From Moniliophthora roreri (Eukaryota > Basidiomycota > Agaricomycetes > Agaricales > Marasmiaceae): DNA of 64,000 nucleotides. Both the position numbers and the translations under genes were made by a program. The stretch covers positions 434,001 through 498,000 of the forward strand of contig LATX02000183.1 in the NCBI GenBank assembly GCA_001466705.2. The letters run 5' to 3'. Shown one piece after another: positions 10,257 through 22,142 of this stretch. The notes under the pieces are model-generated. The model worked only from the letters and a program-made list of their open reading frames with translations, was not told the origin of the DNA and searched no databases. Within the stretch, counting starts at the first letter, position 1. Every line of letters begins with the position of its first letter.

Positions 10257-12346
10257 ATGAGCGGTCTCGCAGACGAGCTCCTTGCCGATCTCGACGGTGA
10301 CGACGGTGACGAGTACAATGAAGAAGAGGAGCAACAGCCTTTGGAGTCAATGGGACCTCCCTCTATACCTGCCAAGAGGAAGGCACTCGATGAATTAGAC
10401 GAGGACATGGAGGGGGCTGAGAATAACGAGGGTAACGGAGAAGGGGAGCAGGAAATTGGCTCATTGGTGTTACCTGGAGGCGTTAAACCTGCTGAAGAGC
10501 TGGATGCGGAGGATGTACAACAGATGGATCTCGGAGGAATTGAGGACGTTAGCAAAATTGCGAAACTTGAAGGCAGCAAGAGAATGGCGGATATCCTGAA
10601 GGTAAGTGAAGCAAAGTTAGCTCAAAATCATTCTCATTTTGTTTGGACAGGACATAGAGAAATACCAGCGGAATCCTAGCACAGTAGAAGCCATGGCACT
10701 TCCAGCTCATATGAATCCTGAATACAACCTCATAGTCCAGGCCAATAATCTTTCTGTGGACGTTGATAACGAGATTTTGGTCGTTCATAAGGCAATTCGA
10801 CGTCAGTTCTTTGCATCACCTTTACAATATTGATGTTCTTCCCCCTTCTCTTTATAGTTTTTGCGAGACCACTACGCTCCCCGATTCCCAGAATTAGAAC
10901 AGCTGGTCACTGATTCTACAATGTACATTCGTGCTGTTTTGACGCTAGGAAATAACGAGGTGAGGTCTCACTTAACGACAGATGGAATCCATTCTTATGC
11001 ATACCTATAGGATCTCACAAAGGTGGATTTGTCTGGCGTTTTGCCATCGGCTGTCATTATGAGTGTTGTCGTTACCGCTACAACCACACCAGGAAAGCCA
11101 CTTACGGAAGTGCAATGGGCAGCCGTACAACGGGCATGCGAACTGGCTGACCGCCTGGAAGAGGCTCGAAAAAAGGTGCAATGATTGTTTTATACTCTGT
11201 CGAACGCCGCTGACACAGGTGCCAGATATTCATGTACGTCAGCTCTAGGATGAACGTACTCGCTCCCAACTTGTCTGCTATTGTTGGTACTACAACAGCT
11301 GCTAAACTTCTCGGAGTGGCCGGTGGGCTTAATGGTCTTGCGAAAATGCCGTCCTGCAATGTTCATGTGAGTGTCCTTGGTTGCGTCAGTATTCATTATC
11401 GTTAATCATGTTACTACCAGCTCCTGGGTGCCCAGAAGAAGATTGCGGCAGGATTCTCTACAGCGACGCAACGACGGCATACGGGCTTCATCTTTCAGTC
11501 TGATTTAGTCAACCAGACTCCGCCCGAGTATCGACTCAAGATTCAACGCACCATCGGTGCGAAGGCTGTACTCGCTGCTCGTATGGATTTGGAGAGACAA
11601 CAAAGAGATGGTACGTAATACTACTCATCTATCATATTCGTTAAGTGCTCATTCGATTTCAAGGTGGGTACGGAGAAACATTGAGAGAAAAGATCGAGAA
11701 ACATATAGACCGCCTGGCTGCACCACCACCTAACAAGGTCGTGAAAGCGTTGCCAATACCAAACGACGGTCCGAAGAAGAGACGTGGCGGGAAGAGGTAC
11801 GCCCGATTTATAAACAGCAGCACTCAGTCACTCATGGCTTCACAAATAGGGCTCGTAAGGCGAAGGAAGCTTATGCTCAGACGGAGCTGCGTAAATTGCA
11901 GAATCGTATGGCGTTTGGCGAGGCCGAAGAGGAAGTGGGTGCATTCGACCAGACCAAGGGCATGGGTATGATTGGTGCTGGAACCGGAAAAGTTCGAGCA
12001 AGTATCGGGGAGTCGAAATCCAAAGGTTCGTGGATGTTAGCCTTCCCTCGACCATCCCTCTGACTTTCCTCTCTTTATAGTCAAAATGTCGAAAGCCAAT
12101 AAATTACGAACGGCTGCTCTCACTCGCGCTGCCCAATCGCAAACATCCGGTACAGCAACATCACTCAGCGTTACCCCAGCGCAAGGTATACAAGTTTTTT
12201 ATTTTCACGGACATTTACTGACCGTTCTCGTAGGTTTCGAGCTCACCAATCGTGCTGCCGCTGCCCAGCGCGTCAAAGAAGCCAACGAACGATGGTTTGC
12301 TGCTGGCAGCTTTTCCTTTGTTGGCCAGAAGGGTTCTGGTCCATGA
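10257..12346 (+). CDS. PRP31: U4/U6-U5 tri-snRNP splicing factor PRP31
   Basis: Ten exons (10257-10601, 10651-10791, 10858-10959, 11011-11175, 11226-11366, 11421-11610, 11664-11796, 11850-12025, 12081-12185, 12234-12346) give 536 aa. The acidic N-terminus is followed by the coiled-coil/NOSIC region with [20 protein letters not shown]. The Nop domain includes [40 protein letters not shown] and HLLGAQKK, and ends with the [13 protein letters not shown] motif. The Prp31 C-terminal domain has [12 protein letters not shown] and [17 protein letters not shown]. Role: binds the U4 snRNA 5' stem-loop with Snu13/15.5K and bridges to Prp6 in the tri-snRNP. Intron 2 begins with GC (10792): only this donor preserves the family's HKFLRDHY reading through the junction. 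Confidence 0.97.
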
Positions 12347-14151
12347 GCCTCACGTGCCGCTATGGCGATCTGAATGTCATACTTGCTACTGGGCATAATC
12401 TGACTGCACACAAGTAAATCTTAATCCGTCAGAATTTTTCCACATCAAACAATACAACTTTCAATGAAAACCTTGAAGTATACGTGATTTCCACCGGCGA
12501 TGCAAGGCCATATGCCAACCATATGGAGTCGTGCCCTGTTGGAGCATTAACAATGTAGTAGAGCGACGAGAACGGAATTAAGCCAGCCCTGAAGGTTATA
12601 AGCCATAGGATGAGGGGCCGGTGCCTTCAATATTCTCGTAAGGTGTTTTTGCTGCCCATTCCTGCTTTTTCAACCCACCAAGTGAGTTAGTCATCGAAAT
12701 CGCACCTCAACGCTGCCCAATGTTGAATCAGAAAACCTGTGAAATAAGGTTGGTAGTACCGGCGGATGACTCGAATTGGTGTGAACACCATGGACGCAGA
12801 ATCTATGGTAATTGGTAAGCATGACACTGAAATCGCTGCAGGTGGATCATACAAGTGTCTTGTTCCGTTACTGGCTGACTTGCTCGGACTTGCCTGTGGA
12901 ATTCGATCAACCCGGGTCGTAGATTAACCCCTGCGCCTACAAACTTTTGAAACCTGCACGTCAGCGCCAGGGCCAACGGTATTGATCAAGCCGTTCGAGG
13001 AACAAAACCGGTCTCTAGAGACGGTAAGAGAGGCGCGTTCGATTGTATGGGTATCAATCCGGAACTGAAGGCTGAGCACCAAGCTTCTCGATCGGCAAGC
13101 TTAACGATGGCAACTTGTGGTAGAAGAAACCATGGAAAAACGATTGCTGCGAAGTCGGGAAAGCATTATGCTAGAGTTGAAGCGTGGGTAGCAGGTGAGC
13201 AGCGGAGGTTTGGCAATCAATCGAAACCTGGCCTCTCTCATAATCCAGGTTCCGAGATGAGCACCATCGGGCACCATCGTAAGGCCCGGATTATCTGGAG
13301 TGGTTACATGTTCGACGTCGTGTATAGACAGCCGTGGATTGGTCACGGAAGGTCATCCGATGTAGCAAAAATCATGCTACGCGAATATCACGCACTTGAT
13401 CTGCCTGCTTTGGTGTAAAGCTTCATTCGAGCCGTCCTGCCAGTGCAAATAATATCGAAACCATAGGTCAGCAATTTTTTGACGTTACAAAGAGCAAAAT
13501 GGGGACATGCCACTGCGCAGAGCGTCGGACAGACTTCCGGCAATCCTCGTTCTCCCGACTGACAGCACTCTTATCCCACCTGCACCGACTGTTCCCGCTA
13601 CGAAATGTCCGTCTCGGGCAAATTGGACAAGCATCTTGGCCAAATGGTGTTGTCCGGCGGCCCTGGAAGCTTGAAGGAGATGTTGTGACAAAGAGTGTAA
13701 TGAGCGTTCTCGTCGGCAACTTCATGACACGGTCGGTCTCTTCATTCTATCGATATTGTTCCTCGCATTCTGCTTCCTCCAGCGTCATTGGGACAGCTTT
13801 TGAAGGTCGATGAAAGAGGTCTGCACAGAAACTAGCTGAGCAAAGCGGATGACAGAAAATATCTCCATCCTTCCCACTTTCCACCGATGAATACGGAACT
13901 GACATACTACAACCTCACAGGACAATCACGACATGTGCATTTTTCAGTGTCAGCCTATCTGTTATTTCTACGAAATCCGTATCCCCTATGGCCTGAACAT
14001 TTCCTCCAAATTTTCCACTTCTTTATCGTTGGGCGGTCCATTATCTCGATTTGTCACGGAAAAATAGGCGCAGCCTCGGAATTCCGACACAAATTTATAA
14101 GAGACTGAAAGCACGTCAAATCTCCATCCCTTTTCCAACACGCTCAACGTG
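12347..14151. other. gene-poor interval
   Basis: About 1.8 kb without a recognisable gene. A 123-codon frame at 13047-13418 (+) has no motif I know and no supporting spliced neighbours. The distal part before 14152 is likely the promoter of the transporter gene. Confidence 0.45.
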
Positions 14152-16873
14152 ATGGCTGTCGATGCTTCTATATCTACGGAGAGGAGGCCACTACTTGGAT
14201 CACCAGTGTCCACCGAGCGACCAGATTATGGTACTCAAGATCACGAAGTTGCAAGCATCTCCAGCTCTCAGACCTGCGTCGAAGATTCAGAAGACGGTCC
14301 ACCCCTTCTGAACAAATTCAGCAAAGGCGACGCGTGTTGGATTCTCGCTGGGCTCTGGAGTGCCGTTTTCCTCGGCGCTCTCGACGGTGAGGACGATAGT
14401 TTTCCCTCCATCCATCAAGTACATGACATCAGTCGCCATTATCCAGGAACGGTGGTAGCGACACTCCTCACACCTATTGGAAGTTACTTCAGCAAGTCAA
14501 ACCAGGCATCATATATCGGGACCTCATATCTCTTATCCGTGTGTTGTTTTACGCCCCTCTATGGTAAGTGCGCTTGATTTGCAATTCGTTTCAAGCTACG
14601 CTAAAGGAGACTTTACGCGACTAGGGCGCCTTTCAGACATTCTTGGTCGTAAGGGTGCAATGCTGTTGGCTCTGACACTTTTTGGTATGATTGTTTCAAA
14701 ATCTGTAAGGTCAACTCTAATGCAGTGTGTGCAGGCTCGGGAACCATCTTTTGCGGCTTGGCACCGTCAATGGAGTTGCTGATTGCTGCCCGAGCAGTAG
14801 CGGGAATGGGCGGCGGCGGGTAAGTAGTGCGTTATTTCTTAATTGTCTAGCTGACCCGATATGGCTACAGCGTTATGACAGGTAACCTCGCAACCAATGG
14901 CTATCTGTTCAACACTGACTGTAATGGGGATGTGAATAGTCTCCAGCATCGTTGTAACGGATTTTATCCCGTTGTGAGTTGTGGTTTTCTCTATTCGTAT
15001 GATTCTTGACGTCGTCAATTTGCAGGAAACAGAGAGGACTTTACCAAGGCATGGCTAATATGTGCGTTAACGCTTTCACTCGTTTATCTTAAAAACTACA
15101 ATGAACCACCATCAGTTTATTCGGACTAGGGGCAGGTATTGGTGGCCCACTGGGTGGCTGGATAAATGATAATTTTGGATGGTAACTCGGTCATTTATTC
15201 AATATTTTAATCATACTAATTGCGAGGAGGCAATCTGCTTTCTTCTTTCAGGTGACCTAAATACCCCAACATCTTTCGAGTCACTGACAACGTAGCAGGC
15301 CCCGGTTCTTCTGTTCAGTTTCGTCCTGGTCACCTGGAAGGTCAACATTCAGCTGCCGGTTGAAGTTCAGAGCCTTCCTCTCCGTGAAAAACTAAAACGC
15401 ATTGATTTTCTGGGATCAATCACCCTTGTCGGAACGGTTGGGTGTCTGCTATTGGGCTTTAGTCTCAAGACCACCGAGGAACTTCCCTGGTCTCATCCTC
15501 ACATCTACGGGCTGTTCACAGCTTCCACTGTATTTGGCGTGTTGTTCCTCCTCGTCGAAACGAAGCTTGCCCCATACCCTGTCATGCCCCTGCGTCTGAT
15601 GACACAGAGAACTCCTCTGGCGGTGTCGATGTCGAATCTGTTCGGAAGCATGGCCGCTTTTTCTACGGTATTGTTTCCCTGATCCTTGAATCCATACTTT
15701 GGTTCTGATTTAAACTTCAGCTATACAACATTCCCTCAGTAAGTTTATTCTGACATAATGGCTCCGACACTCAAGGAAATCGGCCCTAGTACTTCTCAGC
15801 AGTATACCTGTATTCATCGGCAGACTCAGGTGAATAGTTCCGTTTTGTGTTGTACAGTCGATTGACTCTCCGCAGGGCTTCATTTGCTTCCCCATTCGGC
15901 GAGTTGTGGCCCTAGATATCGGGGTTTGTGTGCTAAGTTGTAATCCTAGATCGCCATCTCCACCGGCAGTGTATTTGCAGGATGGTAAGGATCCTCGATT
16001 CAATCTGGACGACTTACTGATACCTGGGTTTTAGGATCATGCGTCGAACGGGAAAGCTCTATACGCTCACTCTATGTTCAGCAATGTTGACGATATTAGC
16101 GAGCGTGCTCATCGTCTTTTGGAATAAAAACACAGGTGCTCTCCATCTATGGCTCGATATCGTACCTCAAGGTTTTGGCATGGCAAGTTTGATTACAAGT
16201 ACCCTCATTGTAAGCGGTCTGTGCCCTCCGTTAGTATCATTGCTAATAAAAGCAGGCTATGATAGCGGGTGTCACCAGAGAGGACATGGCCGTCGCCACT
16301 GGAAGTGAGCTCAATCACTCATTTGATGCAAGGAACGTCTCACGAAACTTTATCAGTTACGTATCTTTTCAGGACTACTGGACAGGTTTTGGGTGTTAGC
16401 ATCAGTGGCGCAACATTGCAAGCGGTCTTGTTGCAGAAATTGAGGGAAAGGATTCAGGGTCCTGGCTCGACGGAGGTCGGTACTAATTTTTGCTTTTTCT
16501 TATGGACCACTGCTGATAAGGCGGTACGCGCCAGCTCATCTATGAGATCCAGTGAGGAGTGAACGCGATGCTGACCTATGTGCACTAAATGCTTGATATT
16601 TAGGCACTCTACGAATATCATACCGTCTCTCTCGCCACGTCTCAGACAGGCCGCCATCGACTCCTATGCTGATGCATTGCGGATAGTATTTATTTGTCAA
16701 GCTGCATGGAATTTTCTCGCTTTCCTGTGGTGTTTACCTATCCAAGAAAACATTTTACCGTGAGTGTTCCTCCTGTCCTGTCGTTCTTTGAATCCTACAG
16801 TTTGTTTGTTAGGAGGGCTCCGGAGGAGCAAGTACAAAACGAATCGGATCACGATGAGCAAAGAGACAGTTAG
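14152..16873 (+). CDS. MFS transporter, DHA2 (14-TM) family, vacuolar amino-acid/drug exporter type
   Basis: Twenty exons: 14152-14386, 14447-14563, 14625-14684, 14735-14819, 14871-14881, 14940-14973, 15026-15061, 15116-15181, 15227-15251, 15299-15667, 15721-15738, 15790-15829, 15876-15898, 15950-15984, 16035-16209, 16256-16304, 16357-16475, 16535-16551, 16604-16759, 16813-16873. They total 576 aa. Family marks are LDGTVVATLLTPIGSYF in TM1, GRLSDILGRKGAM (motif A), ARAVAGMGGGGVM (motif B region), GLGAGIGGPLGGWINDNFGW (motif C) and LFRTTGQVLGVSISGA near TM13. A ~75-residue polar cytosolic N-terminus precedes TM1. Fungal relatives include the vacuolar basic amino-acid transporters Vba1-3 and multidrug exporters; substrate cannot be read from sequence. 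Exon 5 is 11 nt, and intron 13 has a GC donor (15899) needed for the LLPHSIAISTGS reading. No biosynthetic genes lie beside it. Confidence 0.9.
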
Positions 16874-17232
16874 GCTACCTCGTAGACGTTCTATTCACTT
16901 ACTCATTTTCGTGCGAACATCTATGCCCTTCACGATCATTAGAGATACCCATCACAACACCATGTACGAATAATGGATGTATTTCCATACAGATAACACA
17001 CCGAATACCACACATTTGAACAACGTTTTGACCTTCACTTGCTCTACGAACTGACGTTCGATTATGTTCCTCTAGGTTACCAGGCTGCTCCGACTTGGTA
17101 TGTTACAGTCCAAGCAGCCCATGAACAGATACCGGAAGTGCAGTTGTTCACTGGACAAGGGTAGGTTGGGCGTACGTCCCGGTGTGTCTATTATAACCTC
17201 CGCAAAGTATATCACATTCCTCGCCTCCGGTG
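16874..17232. other. intergenic region
   Basis: 359 nt between the transporter stop and the stop of the small minus-strand gene. Nothing else supported. Confidence 0.5.
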
Positions 17233-17490
17233 TTAAACAGTCGGATATTTCTCTTCAATCCATTTCCTCGTCCGTTTGCTCGATACAACTACTACTTCCC
17301 CTCCCGCAAACGATGCCGGTGAATCCTTTTGCTCGCTGTCAGCGAATCGGGTTTTGGATGGTCTGGCAGGGCATGGCAGAATGTTTGAAGCGGAGACGGT
17401 TAGGACCGTCGCAAAGAAGGTGATTCCAAATAACGATGATACGAATGTCCGGCCATGTGCAAGTCGTTGTGCTTTTCTGTAAACGGCCAT
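17233..17490 (-). CDS. small single-TM protein, hypothetical
   Basis: An intronless 85-aa frame starting MAVYRKAQRLAHGRTF with one hydrophobic segment (residues ~16-36, FVSSLFGITFFATVLTVSAS), a Cys-containing loop and a basic C-terminus KRTRKWIEEKYPTV. The Arg/Lys-rich N-terminus without acidic residues before the TM is compatible with mitochondrial inner-membrane targeting. It is head-to-head with the mitoribosomal gene uS14m, 241 nt between starts, a context that would fit a co-regulated mitochondrial protein; this is inference. I cannot name a family. The plus-strand frames overlapping it have no recognisable character. Confidence 0.5.
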   Translation of the reverse strand: MAVYRKAQRLAHGRTFVSSLFGITFFATVLTVSASNILPCPARPSKTRFADSEQKDSPASFAGGEVVVVSSKRTRKWIEEKYPTV

Positions 17491-17731
17491 TCTAATGCTA
17501 ACAAGCCAAATGGATTCTCAGTCGTGCTCTCAAGAAAGAGAAGGCTAGGACTCACTGGTATCTAAAATTCCATGTCCACCACTCAAGGCGAGGACCTCGA
17601 ACTAATGTAGACCGCTGAGGCAATTATGGTGGTGACCGTGAATGCAGAACTTTTTTTTTCTCGGTTCTCTCCGATTACGACCGGTGTGTGCACTTGTTGA
17701 TCATTTCCATCCTTACACTTCGACGCTCACG

Positions 17732-18107
17732 ATGCGGCCCATGAAACACTTCAATGCACGCGTTCTGCGGGATATGAAGGCACGTAGGGGGGTTTTAGAG
17801 AACGAGGTTACTCGCAGAGCCTACCTCTACGTCGCAAGAAACCAAACTCTACCTGCGCAAGTGCGGCACCAAGCTCAGTTACAACTGAACACCTTCGATC
17901 GCTACACCCGACCGACCACCGTCAAGAACCGATGTACTGAAAGCGGACGAGGTCGTGGAGTCATGAGTGAATTTGGATTTTGTAGAGTGAGTTTGCCATG
18001 CTTCCAAAGTGTCAAAGACGGGTCACTAATTATGTGGGAAATAGTTCCAATTCCGTTTGAAGGCTCTGGCTGGAGAAATTCCTGGGGTCAAAAAAGCATC
18101 CTGGTAA
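17732..18107 (+). CDS. MRP2: mitochondrial small-subunit ribosomal protein uS14m
   Basis: Two exons (17732-17986, 18045-18107) give 105 aa. The uS14 fold is clear: basic N-terminal helix KHFNARVLRDMKARR, the LPAQVRHQAQLQLNTFDRYT middle, then RPTTVKNRCTESGRGRGVMS and the terminal FRLKALAGEIPGVKKASW that ends nearly all S14 proteins. It lacks the zinc-binding CxxC pairs, as expected of the C-minus mitochondrial/bacterial type. Role: 3' domain (head) of the mitoribosomal small subunit. An in-frame ATG at 17642 would add 30 hydrophobic residues; the internal start matches the family better. It is convergent with the bZIP gene (183 nt between stops). Confidence 0.95.
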
Positions 18108-18290
18108 TTGGGTACATACCGTATGTTCATACTTTCAATGTGCATGAAGAGCTGCTTATACCGAAGCAACCAGAACGTGTAGTCCATGATAACCACAAAA
18201 AGTTGCAGTCGCCCATAACCTATACACTAGATTGGACTGTATATTATACAAATACATAATGCCCGAATGTCCATTGAACTCAATATCGGC

Positions 18291-20096
18291 TCAAGCAGAG
18301 CCTGGTGTATGTTCTGAACCAGTGAGATCGCTGAGTCGCAACTCCGGTTCTCCTCTTTCCCTTCTCCAACGATTCATGATATTCAAAGTAGCAGGTTCTA
18401 CGAGGAAGCTATCCGGAAACGATAAGATCAGGTCAAAATAGAACTAGAATATGATCTACCTGTACTTGCGGAGCCATTTTTCGCCTATTTCCCAATTGTT
18501 ATGCGCGAGAACATCATCACCGTGGATTGTCACGTTATTACGGTAGTCGAGGAGACAGTCAACCAAGTCAAATCGGGCTGAAGGCAATATGTGAATATGG
18601 TGAGAAGATAAAATTGAAAGTAACATACTACGCAAGAGAATCATACGATCTCTCAACTCTGGATGAAGGATACGATCTATAACGCTCTCTACAGTGGGAT
18701 CAGTGGAAGGTTAGAAGATATAGGTAAGGCATAAGACTAACCATGAGGGACAGTCCTGTAGTAACTATGGTTAGTTTGCTCTTTCTGCTCTCTTTCAACT
18801 CGACTCCCACCTTTGAACCAAAGTTGGACGCAATGACGAGGGCAGACAGTAGGCGCTATTTCTCTTGAAATTGTCCAAATGATAGCTAGGTAAATCATAC
18901 GTAAGCGACGCTGTAGCCGAGAGAGAACATGACTCACTGAATAAGTTTATATGCCTCGTTCTTGTTGGGATCATCGTCGTCCTCGAGCTGCTCTGGTGAG
19001 GATTGCTCAGTAGGCCTTGAGTTGGATACTGATGAGGATGAAGGAGGGAAGTTCAATGGTGGTAATGCATTGTCAATACCCATTGGCCCACTCGGCAGAT
19101 AAGACGACTGGTAGGGTCCGCTTGCGTTTGAAGCCTGAGGTCCGTATGACGGGGGTGTATTTGAGGAGCCAGACTGCATAAACATAGGAGACGATGACGA
19201 GGTGCCATTTCGTAGCATGTCTGGGAACATTCCGCTACTGCTGTCATGGGACCGCGAAGAATACAGAGGGTTTGGAGGACTTTGATGATTCAATGGTAGC
19301 AGCATTGGATACGTCGTGTCGCTAGCATCACTAGTTCGAGGTTTTTTGGAGGCATTAGTCGACTCGTCTTCAGCCGAGCGCTTTTGGCCAGAGTTGAGCA
19401 AAACCTCAGCCGAGGCTGTGGCTTTCTTCCTCCGTTGGTACCCTTCCCACGCAGTGTCCGTTTCTGACCGGTTGATAAAGTTGTTGAAGTCAGACATTTC
19501 CCATCCTAATTTCGGCAGAAGCCCCCCAGCGCCATCGCCAATGAAACCTGCTAGGCTACGGAGAAGATTTCTCAGAGTCTGGTTTTCTTGCATCAAGTCT
19601 GAATGGAGAGGCAGTAAGAAGAAATTGTTTCAATATGCGAACCAGGTACACGCCTTTGAGGATGTTGCGCATTTCACCCAGAGCTTCATCTTTTCCTCCT
19701 GACAAGATTTCGACGCGAGCTTCAAGGTCGCGAATCTGTTCGGCTCCTTAGTCTTCCAGTATAGGGGCGAGACGAGCATGAGCTTACCCTTTGCTGTTTC
19801 CTTAGCCGGAATTCGCGCTGAGCTATACGGTTCTGGTCTCTGCGCGCCGCCTGGGAGCTAAAGGGAGTATGGCCAGACGTAAGCAAGTTGACATGGAGAT
19901 TACAGGTATTCGATTACTCACTTTGGATTTTTCTTTCTTCCTGGTTTGCCTGGGGGATTAGAGTCTTCATGGGATTCGGCATCGGTCTATGAAATAGCAT
20001 TAGATGAGGTTTGAAAAGTAAGAGTGTGTATAGTTGTATACGGACATCAGGATCCTTGGAATACCCGCGTTCTGAAGAATCTTTGTCTTCAGCCAT
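18291..20096 (-). CDS. fungal bZIP transcription factor with DUF3425-like C-terminal domain
   Basis: Ten exons (20046-20096, 19922-19986, 19788-19857, 19654-19735, 18938-19598, 18811-18885, 18742-18755, 18629-18688, 18460-18577, 18291-18408) give 437 aa. The basic region is SQAARRDQNRIAQREFRLRK (residues ~38-60, with the N-x-A-Q-x-x-F/R spacing of Yap-like factors), then a leucine zipper to about residue 105. The middle is Ser/Pro/Asn-rich with a bipartite basic stretch. The C-terminal ~125 residues (LPSSLRPTLVQRTVPHESVI, TRFDLVDCLLDYRNNVTIHG, WEIGEKWLRKYR, EPATLNIMNRWRRERGEPEL) match the DUF3425 type found in fungal bZIPs. Target genes are unknown. Intron 4 needs a GC donor (19653) to keep the zipper in frame, and exon 7 is 14 nt. 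Confidence 0.9.
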
Positions 20097-20451
20097 ATTG
20101 ATTGGGTTGATGTGAGAGGAATTACGAGGCGTTGAATCCTGTAATGGTTTTTGACAAAGTTGTTGACAGGCTTTAGAGACAAACACAACTTACAAATCAA
20201 TCAAATCGGAAAAATACAAACTCCGAGAAACTCCGGCCCTTGCGGCAGGCTCCCAGCACACAAGCAATCTTCGGACACTCTTCGCCTCGTGTATCCGGAC
20301 CCTGGTCCCGACTTGCTCAACTTGAATTCATTTGGTCTGATTGGGATCACTGCTTTCCATAATAGCTCCATAGACCTCTGCTAAGACACTTGTGATTCGA
20401 CTCTGACTGACCCCAGTGATGAGCTCTATTTGACGATACAGAGTCGCAATC

Positions 20452-21197
20452 ATGGCATCCAACGAATTTTCTCCTCAGTTCATCTTCTCCCAAGCTTCTA
20501 ACGCAGACCTTCGAACATTCAAGATAGCTACCTGAGGAATTACAGTACTCCATCGAGCTGTATCGCGTATGCCATGCTTCGCTGCACTCAAGCTCACTAT
20601 CATTCATTGGATCATTTGCCTTCAGTTTCACCATCCAGTTACCTACCGGCTTGCATATAGGAACAACCACCTTTCAACGCTTGAACTTGTCGATCAACGT
20701 GTATGAGACGGCGGGACAAATTGGTCGGTTGTCAAATCACGATGCCACAGTAGTTTTCGGAGTCGAAGAGGTGAGTAAATGCCGGCGTCGCATCAGGTAC
20801 TAGTTCTGATGTCTCTGTTGTCGTCGTCAGGTCAACATGAAGGAGCTGAGAAAAGCTAAAGAAAGCAAACAGCAAGTCAGTCAACCAAGCCTATATCGCG
20901 CGTAATACATAACATTCTTATAACTGCAGATCACGACGCTTCAAGGCCGGAAACTCGGAATATAAATGGAAGAGAGTTGATAATGATAACGAAAAGGATC
21001 TTATTGTATGTTCACAATTCTTTTCAAGGGGTATACTTAGTGTCTCCCAATGTGTCGACTCCCGTGGAGAGACGGTTGTTACGTGGACTCACGATAGTTC
21101 AATGCTCGTTGTGTCTAGGAAGGTTGAAGCACATTTGGACAGAGTGGTAGTTACGTGCTTTCTGAATATCTGGGCGATTCATATGGGCAACTGGTAG
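20452..21197 (+). CDS. DUF6593-domain protein, 5' exon structure uncertain
   Basis: The domain core is readable across at least three exons. A segment ending 20770 has NVYETAGQIGRLSNHDATVV and FGVEE. Exon 20831-20871 has VNMKELRKAKESK. From 20930, SRRFKAGNSEYKWKRVDNDN leads to DSRGETVVTWTH and a stop at 21195-21197. This order (immunity-fold-like strands, FG..V.MKE, the EYKW motif, then a GxxVxxW strand) fits the basidiomycete DUF6593 family, whose function is unknown. The 20871/20930 junction requires a GC donor with consensus GCAAGT. The ATG at 20452 opens a plausible N-terminus (MASNEFSPQFIF), but its frame differs from the core and no good splice donor joins them. The 5' end may therefore be mis-modelled or the copy may be damaged. 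It is divergent from the bZIP gene. Confidence 0.55.
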
Positions 21198-22142
21198 GCA
21201 ACGGATGGGTGGATCCGTCATCGAGCGTTGTACAAGGGTCTCGGGCAGCCATGGAGAAGCATCCGATTGCCTTGCCACCAACTCTTGACCGCCTTCGCCG
21301 GGTATGGATTCAGATCAGTAACGACGCGACAGAATGGTGTCTCTAGTACTCCCTTGATAGCCGCGTCACGTCATCCGAGGGCTTGTCTATGTGATAAACC
21401 CGTGTTGTAACTCGCATGTAGTCTTAGACTATTTATGCTAGGTTCCTGCTTGCTCCCGATAATGTTTCTGAAACTATTATTATTATTATTACCATTCATC
21501 TCAATTAGCTGTTATCGATTCTGGCAACTACTGCTTGACCGGAGTTGGGAAACTCGCTGGAAACGCGGCTGTGTTTGGTTGTTTGGTCGAGTGGCTGTCG
21601 TCGATGAAATAGCTGTGCGGATACATGTGTACCTCTGCACGAACAATGTTGACAGGATTTGGCTACAGACTGTCCACTTTGTGATCGCAGTTGCGTAGAG
21701 ATACGACTCTCATTTGTCAACCAAATCGACGTCTGTCCCCTTGGTCCCGCTCGCCAGCCCGCTCAACGCCCAAGTTTCCCGCTGCCTGTTCAGGGTATGT
21801 ACAGGCTGTTTTCTCTCGTATCGATAAATAGATGGTTCCCAGGCTTTGGTAGCGCTAACGATGGACCTGATGTCTTTACCAGAATGGGCTTGTCCGAAAG
21901 AACGATCAGCAACGAGATCTCCTTGCCAACTATTGATCCCCTTTCATATTTGGAGTTCGTGACAAGGAAATGCTCTAGCGTGGGCTTCAGTTATTATCAG
22001 TGTTGCCGTGGTCTTGGTTTCTAAGGCAGCTCAACGCGAAATAAATAGACGGACGCCCATCGCACGACCTAAGGTCTCCCTGGCGAGTGCCTTCCTCCAC
22101 TTGATTAGACCTACGGGTTCCTCATACTCTCTTTTATCCCAA
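21198..22142. other. intergenic region
   Basis: 945 nt without a supported gene; it includes a short ATT microsatellite at about 21476-21491. The right end is the presumed promoter of the Ser/Pro-rich gene. Confidence 0.45.

Noticed and set aside
13047..13418. 123-codon plus-strand frame in the gene-poor interval
   Set aside because: No motif, no spliced partners and composition like its surroundings.
14152..20096. Transporter plus bZIP factor as part of a secondary-metabolite cluster
   Set aside because: No synthase, P450, methyltransferase or other tailoring gene lies nearby; the intervening genes are mitochondrial.
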